Numbered from the stretch's first letter, positions 1 to 6,950 are shown. The stretch is DNA of 12,036 nt from an uncultured Oscillospiraceae bacterium (GCA_934668295.1 CAKUND010000056.1:1-12036), one strand, 5' to 3'. A program made the numbers and translations. The notes: generated by a model not told the origin, from the sequence alone.

Positions 1-17
1 AAGATTTCAGCCGGATT

Positions 18-94
18 TGGTCGGAGTGTCGGGATTCGAACCCGAGGCCTCTTGGTCCCGAACCAAGCGCGATACCAAACTTCGCCACACCCCG
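18..94 (-). tRNA. tRNA-Pro with anticodon CGG, CCA end encoded
   Basis: Read on the minus strand this folds as a complete cloverleaf. The 7-bp acceptor stem pairs CGGGGTG with CACTCCG (one G-T pair). The anticodon stem CTTGG/CCAAG closes a loop TTCGGGA whose anticodon is CGG, decoding the proline codon CCG. The T arm carries the normal GGTTCGAATCC. The discriminator base is A, and the CCA end is encoded at 18-20. The gene has its own promoter on the right. Any 3' terminator would lie beyond the left edge of the window: only 17 bases of 3' flank are visible, beginning AATCCGGCT, which could be the first arm of a hairpin. Confidence 0.97.
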
Positions 95-105
95 TCAGCT
101 TGGAT

Positions 106-134
106 ATTATATGAGGAAAACCGAGATTTGTCAA
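106..134 (-). promoter_or_regulatory. Consensus sigma-A promoter of tRNA-Pro
   Basis: On the minus strand, TTGACA (129-134) and TATAAT (106-111) are separated by exactly 17 bases, a perfect match to the housekeeping sigma-70/sigma-A consensus. Transcription would start about 7 bases past the -10 box, leaving only a few bases of leader before the tRNA at 94. This fits strong constitutive expression of a stable RNA. Confidence 0.9.
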
Positions 135-140
135 GAGGGA

Positions 141-169
141 GTCATGAAAATATTTTTTCCGCATACGCT
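141..169 (+). promoter_or_regulatory. Possible sigma-E-like promoter for the sporulation pair (weak)
   Basis: CATACGCT at 162-169 resembles the -10 box of the sporulation sigma factor SigE (CATACA-T in Bacillus). About 13 bases upstream, GTCATGA (141-147) is a poor match to a SigE -35 box. The predicted start would fall almost on the ribosome binding site at 174-182, which counts against it. It is listed because spoIVFB is a mother-cell, SigE-dependent gene in Bacillus and no sigma-A promoter is visible here on this strand. Confidence 0.2.
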
Positions 170-189
170 TGCCAGAGGAGGTGCGTGCG

Positions 190-456
190 ATGAAGGAAAA
201 TGAGGGTAAAAATGAAAGGCAGGCAGGAGCCGGGATTTCACGGATATACCTGCTGCTGGCGATACTGGCGCTTGTGTGGACGCTCAAGACCTGCGTACCG
301 GCAGTCGACACGGCAATCACGAAAATTGCCGGGGCGGCACAGAAAACAAAGACCGTACAGGCATTTTCAGCGCTGACGGAACGGCTGCGGGAAGGGGAGG
401 CCGTACAGGAGGCGCTGTCCGGCTCGTTTGAGATGCTGACCGGTGCCGGCGATTGA
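190..456 (+). CDS. Small single-pass membrane protein upstream of spoIVFB
   Basis: An 88-residue protein of no family I recognise. A charged, hydrophilic N-terminus (residues 1-14) is followed by one strongly hydrophobic segment (about 18-33), then an amphipathic, probably helical tail. It is therefore likely a single-pass membrane protein with its N-terminus inside. The start at 190 is chosen because AGAGGAGGT lies 7 bases upstream; a TTG at 169 would add 7 residues but has no such site. Its stop overlaps the next gene by 14 bases, so the two are probably translated together. In Bacillus the position before spoIVFB is held by spoIVFA, a membrane protein that holds the protease in check. This one has a comparable membrane anchor but no room for the M23-like domain of SpoIVFA. 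A partner role is inference from position only. Confidence 0.75.
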   Translation: MKENEGKNERQAGAGISRIYLLLAILALVWTLKTCVPAVDTAITKIAGAAQKTKTVQAFSALTERLREGEAVQEALSGSFEMLTGAGD

Positions 457-1012
457 GCTTCGGCCGGGCTTTTTTATGTTTGCGATCGTTCTTGCAGCGC
501 TTGACCGCAGCGGTTCTGTGCTGCCGATTCTCTGCGCGATGGTGGTACATGAGCTGGCGCACGTTGTCATGATGCTGGCCTGCGGCGGACAGGTGCGGCG
601 GCTGACGCTGCGGTTTGCAGATCTTCAGATCGCAGCGTCCGGCCTTGGCTACCGGCAGGAACTGCTTGCTGCGCTTGCCGGGCCGCTGGTCAATCTGATC
701 TGCGGTGCAGCCTTCTGCATGCAGCGGCCTTCCTTTGCGGCATACAGCCTGATGCTCGGGATCTATAATTTGCTGCCGGTCTGGCCGCTGGACGGCGGGC
801 GGATGATCCGCTGCGCTCTGCTTGGCAGACTGCCGCTTGCGCAAGCAGAGCATAGTTCAGAGCTCATCAGCCTTGCATCCTGCGCCGTCCTGCTGCTGAT
901 CGGCGTATTTCTGACCTTTGTCAGAAAAGCGGGACTCTGGCCGCTCGGGACGGCGGCCTATTTGACCGTGCGACTGCTGATGCTTGCAAAGCGCGCGGAT
1001 GCGGAGCAGTGA
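443..1012 (+). CDS. spoIVFB: SpoIVFB-like M50 site-2 protease, short form
   Basis: A 189-residue intramembrane zinc metalloprotease of the M50/site-2 protease family. In Bacillus, SpoIVFB cleaves pro-sigma-K in the membrane around the forespore. The zinc motif HELAH is at residues 36-40 inside a hydrophobic segment, followed by AGPLVN (79-84) and the third-ligand motif NLLPVWPLDGGR (109-120, Asp117). Several further hydrophobic segments fit a polytopic protein. The start is the GTG at 443, because the N-terminal IELRPGFF matches the conserved segment that opens SpoIVFB (IHVHPFLW in Bacillus). An ATG at 476 would delete it. Bacillus SpoIVFB is about 100 residues longer and ends in a CBS domain that senses ATP; this protein ends after the membrane core and has no CBS domain. 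The general fold is certain; the SpoIVFB role rests on similarity and on the neighbouring TIGR03960/TIGR03936 genes. Confidence 0.88.
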   Translation: MPAIELRPGFFMFAIVLAALDRSGSVLPILCAMVVHELAHVVMMLACGGQVRRLTLRFADLQIAASGLGYRQELLAALAGPLVNLICGAAFCMQRPSFAAYSLMLGIYNLLPVWPLDGGRMIRCALLGRLPLAQAEHSSELISLASCAVLLLIGVFLTFVRKAGLWPLGTAAYLTVRLLMLAKRADAEQ

Positions 1013-1038
1013 ACGGTGGGAAGCGGCAAGCTTTTTTG

Positions 1039-1067
1039 TTGCATTTTCCGGCGCGAACAGGTACAAT
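1039..1067 (+). promoter_or_regulatory. Candidate sigma-A promoter for the radical SAM operon
   Basis: TTGCAT (1039-1044) and TACAAT (1062-1067) are 17 bases apart in the 87-base gap after spoIVFB. The -10 box matches 5 of 6 positions and the -35 box only 3 of 6. The predicted start, near 1074, leaves a leader of about 25 bases carrying the GAAGGA ribosome binding site. It would allow the radical SAM, DUF2344 and ThyX-like genes to be expressed in vegetative cells independently of the sporulation gene. Confidence 0.5.
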
Positions 1068-1099
1068 AAAATGAATCACAAAAGAGAAGGAAGCTATTC

Positions 1100-2947
1100 A
1101 TGACAGATCAGTTCCACAGGATCCTCATGCGCGTCCAGAAGCCGGCGCGCTATGTGGGCGGAGAATATAATCAGATCATCAAAGACAAAAAGCACGTCGA
1201 CGTGCGCGTTGCGTTCTGTTTTCCGGATACCTATGAGATCGGCATGTCCAACATCGGCATGCGGATTCTCTACGGCGTGATGAATGAGATGCCCGGCGTC
1301 TGGTGCGAGCGCGTTTTTGCGCCGTGGGGCGATATGGAAGACGAGATGCGCACGCATGGTCTTCCGCTCTGGGCGTTGGAAAGCCACGACGCGGTCAGGG
1401 AGTTTGATCTGGTCGCGTTCACGCTCGGCTATGAGATGTGCTATTCGAACGTCCTGAATATGCTGGAGCTGGCACAGATCCCGCTTCTGTCCAAAGAGCG
1501 CGACGGTCTGGAACATATCGTTTTTGCAGGCGGCGTCTGTGCAGTCAACCCTGAGCCGCTGGCGGATTTTGTCGATTTCTTTTCCATCGGAGAAGGGGAG
1601 GAAAGCACGCCGGAGATCATCGAGTGCTACCGTGCCGCAAAAAAGCAGGGGCTGAGCAAGCAGGAATTTCTGCATGAGGTCGCGAAGATCGAGGGCGTTT
1701 ATGTGCCGTCCTTTTATACGCATACCTATCATGATGACGGAACGCTTGCTGCTATCACGCCGGAGCCCGGTGCGCCGGAACGCGTCAAAAAACGCATCGT
1801 GCAGGATATGAATACGGCGTATTTTCCCACGAAGACCATCGTTCCTTCGACCCAGATCGTCCATGACCGGTCGAATCTGGAGATTTTCCGCGGCTGCATC
1901 CGCGGCTGCCGGTTCTGCCAGGCCGGGTTCTGCTATCGGCCGATCCGGGCAAAGGCGGCCGATGTATTATGTAAACAGGCAATCGAATCCCTCGAGGATT
2001 CCGGAAACAGCGAGATCACGCTGGCCAGCCTGTCGACCTCTGATTACCGTGAACTGGAAGCGCTGGCTGATGGCCTGCTCAGCTACTGTGAGCCTCGCAA
2101 GATCAATCTCTCGCTGCCAAGCCTGCGCGCAGATAATTTTTCGCGGGAGCTTATGCTGCGCATCCAGAAGGTGCGCAAAAGCGGTCTGACGTTTGCGCCA
2201 GAAGCCGGAACGCAGCGCCTGCGCGACGCGATCAACAAAAATGTCACGGAGGATGAAATTCTATCCACCTGCGCCACAGCCTTTTCCGGCGGCTGGAACA
2301 GCGTGAAGCTGTATTTCATGCTGGGCCTGCCGACCGAAACAGATGAGGACGTGGTCGGCATCGCGGAGCTGGTCTACAAAATTCTTCAGGTCTGGCGGGA
2401 GAACGGCAGCGGGAAAAAGCGCGGCCTGTCCATCAATCTGGCGACGGCGTATTTTGTCCCGAAGCCCTTTACACCGTTCCAGTGGGAGGCACAGATCACG
2501 CCGGAGGAATACCTGCGGCGCGTCCATCTGCTGCAGGCAAATCTGCATGCAAAATGCGTCGATTACCGCTATCATGAATCCGACCTCAGCCGGCTGGAAT
2601 CCGTCATGGCGCGCGGCGACCGCCGCGTCGGAAAGGCGCTGCTGGAGGCACACCGGCTCGGGTGCAGGCTCGACGGCTGGGACGAGTATTTTGACTACGA
2701 AAAGTGGCTGGAGGCCTTCCGGCGCGCCGGTCTCGACACGGATTTTTACACGACGCGCGGCTTTGACATGGACGAGCTTCTGCCGTGGCAGACGATCGAC
2801 GTCGGCGTTACGACGAACTTTCTGCTGCACGAGCGTGAAAAGTCACTGTGCTCGGAGGCAACGCCGGACTGCCGCACGCACTGCAACGGCTGCGGGGCGC
2901 GCATGCTGAGTGAAAGGAGGCTGTGCGATGAATCGCCTGCTGTTTGA
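1100..2947 (+). CDS. TIGR03960 family B12-binding-domain radical SAM protein
   Basis: A 615-residue enzyme with an N-terminal cobalamin-binding-like (Rossmann) region (about 20-200; FCFPDTYEIGMSNIG near 39-53 and a NPEPLADF-type motif near 150). The radical SAM core follows with the CxxxCxxC signature CIRGCRFC at residues 266-273 (Cys266, Cys270, Cys273), which binds a 4Fe-4S cluster and S-adenosylmethionine. The C-terminus carries a second cysteine group (Cys584, 591, 595, 598) that could hold another metal site. The reaction of this family is not established. It almost always sits beside, or is fused to, a DUF2344 protein, which suggests one working unit, possibly acting on RNA. Here the two genes overlap by 20 bases and remain separate. 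The start at 1100 has an AGAAGGA site upstream. The usual clostridial neighbours downstream of the pair (ribonuclease G, rplU, rpmA) are absent from the window. Confidence 0.93.
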   Translation: MTDQFHRILMRVQKPARYVGGEYNQIIKDKKHVDVRVAFCFPDTYEIGMSNIGMRILYGVMNEMPGVWCERVFAPWGDMEDEMRTHGLPLWALESHDAVREFDLVAFTLGYEMCYSNVLNMLELAQIPLLSKERDGLEHIVFAGGVCAVNPEPLADFVDFFSIGEGEESTPEIIECYRAAKKQGLSKQEFLHEVAKIEGVYVPSFYTHTYHDDGTLAAITPEPGAPERVKKRIVQDMNTAYFPTKTIVPSTQIVHDRSNLEIFRGCIRGCRFCQAGFCYRPIRAKAADVLCKQAIESLEDSGNSEITLASLSTSDYRELEALADGLLSYCEPRKINLSLPSLRADNFSRELMLRIQKVRKSGLTFAPEAGTQRLRDAINKNVTEDEILSTCATAFSGGWNSVKLYFMLGLPTETDEDVVGIAELVYKILQVWRENGSGKKRGLSINLATAYFVPKPFTPFQWEAQITPEEYLRRVHLLQANLHAKCVDYRYHESDLSRLESVMARGDRRVGKALLEAHRLGCRLDGWDEYFDYEKWLEAFRRAGLDTDFYTTRGFDMDELLPWQTIDVGVTTNFLLHEREKSLCSEATPDCRTHCNGCGARMLSERRLCDESPAV

Positions 2948-3590
2948 AAAGACCGGCGACGCGGTCTATCTTTCCCATCTGGATCTGATGCGCGTGTTTC
3001 AGCGCGCCTTCAAGCGTGCGGATATCATGATCTGGCACTCGCAGGGCTTCAGTCCGCGCGCGTATGTCTCCATTGCGCTGCCGCTGCCCGTTGGCTCGGA
3101 AAGCGTCTGCGAAATTCTGGACTTTGAGATTCAGGACGGCTCCGTCGACCTTGGCAAGCTTCCTGCGCTGCTGAACCGCACCATGCCTGCAGGCATTCGG
3201 GTACTGGAGGCGTATGAAAGTGCTGTCAAAATCAAGCATCTGACGCGCCTGCGCGCGCAGATCACGCTGGAATATGACCGCGGCATCCCGGAACAGGCCG
3301 GTCAGGCGATCACAGAGCTGTTTTCAGGCGGCCCGGTGCTTGTCAAAAAGCGCACAAAGAGCGGCGGGGAGACAGAGCTTGATCTGAAGCCCATGATCTT
3401 TGCGCTTTCCCTGCGGGAAGCATCTGCGCAGGAGCTGGAATTAACGGCGCTTGTCTCCGCACAGAACCCGAGCTGTAACCCGCAGTTGCTGGTCAATGCG
3501 ATCGAGCATTATCTCCCGGAGCAGAAGCCGGACTTTGCACGCATCAAGCGGCTGGAAATCTACGATGAACAGGGTAATCCGTTTCGCTGA
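2928..3590 (+). CDS. DUF2344 / TIGR03936 family protein, radical SAM partner
   Basis: A 220-residue soluble protein of the DUF2344 (TIGR03936) family. The family motif appears as LSHLDLMRVFQRAFKRA (about 15-31) and then SQGFSPRAYVSIALPLPVGSES (about 38-59), the latter matching the usual GFNPHPKISFALPLPVG-type segment. No catalytic residues are known for the family. In many organisms this domain is fused to the C-terminus of the TIGR03960 radical SAM protein, so the two very probably act together. The ATG at 2928 is chosen because AAAGGAGG lies 7 bases upstream, inside the end of the radical SAM gene. The 20-base overlap indicates translational coupling. The function is inferred from association only. 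Confidence 0.9.
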   Translation: MNRLLFEKTGDAVYLSHLDLMRVFQRAFKRADIMIWHSQGFSPRAYVSIALPLPVGSESVCEILDFEIQDGSVDLGKLPALLNRTMPAGIRVLEAYESAVKIKHLTRLRAQITLEYDRGIPEQAGQAITELFSGGPVLVKKRTKSGGETELDLKPMIFALSLREASAQELELTALVSAQNPSCNPQLLVNAIEHYLPEQKPDFARIKRLEIYDEQGNPFR

Positions 3591-3602
3591 GGAGGAACAA
3601 CT

Positions 3603-4943
3603 ATGCAGGGACGTGTATCGATTTTGAATGTCAGCCCGGAAGCGGCTGCGATGATCGCCTCCGGCGGCCGGATCTCCACGATGGACGGCACAGCAGATGA
3701 AATTTATGCGAAATCGCTGTCTGCCGGGCAGGAGAAGAATGAAAAGCTGATCGGAAAGGTGCTGTCTTCCGGTCATACCTCAGTGTTGGAACATTGTTAT
3801 GTAAACTTATCATTTGAAAACGTCTCTGTTCTGGCGGAACAATTTCTGATTGAGTTCCGGCTGGCCTCTTTTACGGTCAAATCGCGGCGATACGTCGATT
3901 TTTCCAAGGCTGGATACGTTTTACCGGATTTTACGGACGACGCGCAGAAGGCGATATTTGAAAACACGGTTGAATCTCTTTTTGGTATTTATGATGCGCT
4001 GGAGGCTGCGGGCGTTCCGAAGGAGGACGCGCGCTTCGTCCTGCCGTACTGCTTCTGCAGCAATTTCTTCTGCTCCATGAACGCGCGAGAGCTTGTACAC
4101 GTGATGAACGAGCTGACCTACGGCCGCGGCAGCCGCATTCCGGAGCTGCGCGCGCTGGGCGAAAGCCTGTTTGCGCAGTGTGAGCAGCAGCTGCCGTTTC
4201 TGGCGGTACGCAAGCCGGAGGCCTATCGTCCGTCGGACGCGTTCTGCCCGCGGCAGGTACAGCTGCTCACGTCGAAGGCACCTGTTACAGTTCTTGCTGC
4301 GCCGCAGGATGCAGAAGGCCTGATCTGCAGCGCGTATCAGCTCGCGCACGGCTATGTGCCACAGCCGCTGACGGAATCGGAACAGACGGCACTGCTCAAA
4401 TCCCTTCTGGCTCAGCCGAGAAAGCGGGAGCTGGAGCAGGCAAGCTATACGCTGCTGTTCGGCGGCCTGTCTCTTGCGGCGCTGACCCATCTGACGCGCC
4501 ACCGGATGCAGGCGCTCTGCCCGCCGGAGCTGTTGAAATCGGCGTGCTACGACCGCTATGTTCTGCCGGAAAGCGTCAGGCAGGCAGGAATGGAGACACA
4601 GTATCGCGGTGCGTTCCGGCTGGCCGGGGAAGCTGCCGCGCAGCTCCGGACGGCGGGGGCAGGGGAGGATGCGCTGTCCTATCTGCTGCTCAGCGGGCAG
4701 ACAGTCCCGGTGCTGACGACGATGAATGCCGGAGAACTGTATGTTTTCTTCCGGCTGCGCTGCTGCAATCGCGCCCAGTGGGAGATCCGCGAAGCGGCCT
4801 GCGCTGCGCTCATGGCGCTGCGAAAGACCTCGCCGCGCCTGTTCAGCCTCTATGGCCCGACGTGCTTCGTTTCCGGCAAGTGCCCGGAGGGAAAAATGAC
4901 CTGCGGCAGACAGGCTGAGATCCGAAAACAATTCAGTGAATAA
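3603..4943 (+). CDS. Double-domain ThyX-like (FAD-dependent thymidylate synthase family) protein
   Basis: A 446-residue protein made of two ThyX-like halves, about twice the usual 210-250 residues. ThyX makes dTMP from dUMP using FAD and methylene-tetrahydrofolate, with active sites formed between subunits. The first half has HTSVLEH (58-64) and EFRLASFTVKSRRY (84-97), which aligns with the signature RHR-x7-S: Arg86, Ser94 and Arg96 are kept, but the first Arg and the His are Glu84 and Phe85. MNAREL follows at 159-164. The second half keeps RHR (299-301) but has Glu309 where the signature Ser is expected. It also has MNAGEL (374-379), RAQWEIRE (390-397) and the clostridial Cys tail CPEGKMTCG (427-435). 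Ribosome binding site GGAGGA precedes the ATG by 6 bases, and the gene follows the DUF2344 stop after 12 bases. Whether it makes dTMP is uncertain. Alternatives are a tandem enzyme with composite sites or a repurposed flavoprotein. Confidence 0.85.
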   Translation: MQGRVSILNVSPEAAAMIASGGRISTMDGTADEIYAKSLSAGQEKNEKLIGKVLSSGHTSVLEHCYVNLSFENVSVLAEQFLIEFRLASFTVKSRRYVDFSKAGYVLPDFTDDAQKAIFENTVESLFGIYDALEAAGVPKEDARFVLPYCFCSNFFCSMNARELVHVMNELTYGRGSRIPELRALGESLFAQCEQQLPFLAVRKPEAYRPSDAFCPRQVQLLTSKAPVTVLAAPQDAEGLICSAYQLAHGYVPQPLTESEQTALLKSLLAQPRKRELEQASYTLLFGGLSLAALTHLTRHRMQALCPPELLKSACYDRYVLPESVRQAGMETQYRGAFRLAGEAAAQLRTAGAGEDALSYLLLSGQTVPVLTTMNAGELYVFFRLRCCNRAQWEIREAACAALMALRKTSPRLFSLYGPTCFVSGKCPEGKMTCGRQAEIRKQFSE

Positions 4944-4945
4944 GC

Positions 4946-4990
4946 AATACCCCTGAACACCTGTGCAAAAAAGGCGTTCAGGGGTATTTT
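4946..4990 (+). terminator. Rho-independent terminator between convergent operons
   Basis: A perfect 13-bp stem (AATACCCCTGAAC at 4946-4958 with its complement at 4976-4988) closes a 17-base loop and is followed by TT and, after CAG, a run of five T. It begins 3 bases after the ThyX-like stop. The leftward DUF3783 gene ends at 4990, against the other side of the stem, so the same hairpin may terminate both directions. The T-run on the minus side (TATTGCTTATT) is weaker. Confidence 0.88.
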
Positions 4991-5358
4991 CAGTTTTTGT
5001 GCAGCGTTTCGTGCTCTTTTAGCAGTTCTTCGTGCAGCTCGAGCACATTCCAGCCCATGTTTTCATCTGTCAGGACAGCCTTCAGCGCGACGGGCGGAAG
5101 CTTTGCCGCCCGCATGGCCTGCAGAAACAGGTTCAGCTGTGTATCCGAAAAATGTGCGAAGACAAGCAGCTCACCAGGAAAGTCCTCGCCGTCATAGAAG
5201 CTCTCAAAGCTGCCGAGATCGCCCGTCAGAGAACCGACGGCGTTCAGGTACTCCCATTTTTCCACTACGCGCACCTGCGCACCCTGCCGCATCGCAGCCA
5301 TGCGCAGTTTGGCGAGCTTTTTGGCAGGGAAGTGGACAGCCAGAATCACAGGCGTCAT
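4990..5358 (-). CDS. DUF3783 family protein
   Basis: A 122-residue soluble protein. The C-terminal half (about residues 67-116, ending LPPVALKAVLTDENMGWNVLELHEELLKEH) matches DUF3783 as I remember it. The N-terminal half looks like a small alpha/beta region. No catalytic residues, metal site or signal peptide is visible, and no function is known for the family. The ATG at 5358 is chosen over an upstream in-frame start because AGGAGGTG lies 7 bases before it and because it overlaps the upstream stop as ATGA. That makes it the last, translationally coupled gene of the operon with the O-antigen ligase-like protein and DUF4330. An accessory or regulatory role in surface polymer production is possible from position alone. 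Confidence 0.8.
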   Translation of the reverse strand: MTPVILAVHFPAKKLAKLRMAAMRQGAQVRVVEKWEYLNAVGSLTGDLGSFESFYDGEDFPGELLVFAHFSDTQLNLFLQAMRAAKLPPVALKAVLTDENMGWNVLELHEELLKEHETLHKN

Positions 5359-6950
5359 GCGTGCACCTCCTGCTGATTCTCCCGCAGGAATCCCGCCCAC
5401 ATCAGAAGTCCGGCTAACGACCAGAAATAGGCCATCATGTAAGGCTCCTCAAAGATGTTTTCAAATCCACAGTGCACCAGCACGCCGCACAGCCCGGCAA
5501 AAATACCTGCACACAGCGGATAGAGCCGGGAAAGCCCCTGCTTTTTCTGCTGTGCCGTGCGGTAAAGCGCACGGCAGCCATTTGTGAGGAAGCTGAAGAC
5601 TGTGAGCAGGAACGCGGCAAGGCCCGTATAGCCCATCTCGATCATGAGCTTGAGATAATAGTTATCGACGTAGAAATAATCCTGATGATCGATGACCTGA
5701 TTCTGCATGGCGACAGCCCCGCCGAACATGCCGAGTCCCACGCCGGTCAATTTGCCGCGCTGCTCCAAAAGCGTCAGGGCGACGAGCTTGCGGCCTGCGC
5801 GGCCGCCGGAGGTGTTGGCCTCTGCAAAGTCAGCCGTGAACAGGAAGCCGATACGGCTGCGCACGAACGGAAGCGTGCATGCAACACAGCCCGCCGCGAG
5901 CAGAAGCACCAGCAGCCGGCGGTCGACCAGCAGCACAAAGATCACGATCGCGATCGCCAGCGCCATCCATGCGCCGCGCGACATTGTGAACAGGCAGCCA
6001 AAGCACATGCAGAATGCGCAGACCCACGAAAGTACCTGCAATTTGCGGCTTTTCGTGTAATAGGCAAGTCCTGCTGCCATCGGTGCGAACATCGTCATGA
6101 AATCGCCCATGATATTGGGACTTCCGAAGATCGAGTAAACGCGCGTACGCACAGAGGATTCCGAATGCGTCATCCAGCTCGACGGAATGGGGACAGCAGC
6201 AATATACTGATAAATGCCATGCAGGGCAATGACTGCCGCCAGAATGACGAGCGCCAGATAGACCCGCATAAAATCCCGGTCGTTATGCACCAGCCGCGTC
6301 ACAAGGAAGAACCAGAGCATGTACTGCACGGTCGCGCGGAAGCCGGAGATCTGGATGGAGTAGTACGGCGTGACGACGTTCATGAGGACGAAGCAGCCCG
6401 TAATGAACAGGCAGACCGGCAGATCAAGCGGATTGCAGCCCGTTTTGAGCGGCGTTTCGCGCCCGAGGCGCTCATAGACCACATAGCCCAGCGCCAGCAG
6501 CATCAGATATTCGTCCCAGCACGACGACAGAACCGGCACAGCCAGAAGATCACGCAGCACATAGTCGATCACGACATACATGGAAAGCGTGAACAGGATC
6601 ACGCCATGCAGCCCGTCAGAGAACAGCCAGGAAAACAGGCGGCTGTTTTGTCCGCAGCGCACGAAAAAGCGCCAGATGCGGCACAGGAGCGAACTGTCCA
6701 GACAGTCCTTCAGTCCGCGCCGTGCGGCAAGCTGTGCGTTCAGCCTCGCAAAGCGCTTCGCGCTCCGGCTCTCACGCGTCGGCACATCTGACGCGGACAG
6801 CCGCCGGAGCAGCCATGCGCGCGTCCTGCTTGCGTGCCACGTGCGGCCAAGCCACGTGAGGATCTTACTGGAATGCGCCAGCGCCGAAAAACAGCCGCCG
6901 ATGGCGAGCAGCACCCGCCACAGAAGGCTCGAAGCCAGCATGTCAGCCAT
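5355..6950 (-). CDS. O-antigen ligase / polymerase (Wzy-WaaL-like) membrane protein
   Basis: A 531-residue polytopic membrane protein of the O-antigen ligase-like superfamily (PF04932). Members join lipid-linked glycans to an acceptor or polymerise repeat units outside the membrane. From about residue 113 onward hydrophobic segments dominate. Family landmarks are TRVYSIFGSPNIMGDFM (269-285), FTMSRGAWMALAIA (321-334, Arg325) and the outer-loop region GVGLGMFGG to YVDNYYLKLMIEMGYTGL (403-444). In a Gram-positive cell the likely substrate is a cell wall-linked polysaccharide. The first 110 residues are unusual: one hydrophobic stretch (about 9-25), then an Arg-rich region (36-104). The ATG at 6950 has GGAGG 6 bases upstream and overlaps the DUF4330 stop by 8 bases. 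The family is clear; whether it acts as polymerase or ligase cannot be told from sequence. Confidence 0.9.
   Translation of the reverse strand: MADMLASSLLWRVLLAIGGCFSALAHSSKILTWLGRTWHASRTRAWLLRRLSASDVPTRESRSAKRFARLNAQLAARRGLKDCLDSSLLCRIWRFFVRCGQNSRLFSWLFSDGLHGVILFTLSMYVVIDYVLRDLLAVPVLSSCWDEYLMLLALGYVVYERLGRETPLKTGCNPLDLPVCLFITGCFVLMNVVTPYYSIQISGFRATVQYMLWFFLVTRLVHNDRDFMRVYLALVILAAVIALHGIYQYIAAVPIPSSWMTHSESSVRTRVYSIFGSPNIMGDFMTMFAPMAAGLAYYTKSRKLQVLSWVCAFCMCFGCLFTMSRGAWMALAIAIVIFVLLVDRRLLVLLLAAGCVACTLPFVRSRIGFLFTADFAEANTSGGRAGRKLVALTLLEQRGKLTGVGLGMFGGAVAMQNQVIDHQDYFYVDNYYLKLMIEMGYTGLAAFLLTVFSFLTNGCRALYRTAQQKKQGLSRLYPLCAGIFAGLCGVLVHCGFENIFEEPYMMAYFWSLAGLLMWAGFLRENQQEVHA

Noticed and set aside
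1018..1046. Possible terminator after spoIVFB (AAGC-GGCAA-GCTT followed by T residues)
   Set aside because: The stem is only 4 bp, too weak to support a terminator call; the T-run is more likely incidental.
3921..4931. A 336-codon open frame on the minus strand, opposite the ThyX-like gene
   Set aside because: It is antisense to a gene with clear ThyX motifs. Its product is low-complexity Arg/Gln-rich and there is no initiation signal.
5472..6791. A 439-codon open frame on the plus strand, opposite the O-antigen ligase-like gene
   Set aside because: It lies entirely antisense to a well-recognised membrane protein. Its product is a His/Arg/Gln-rich string with no domain, as expected from the complement of hydrophobic GC-rich codons, and it has no ribosome binding site.
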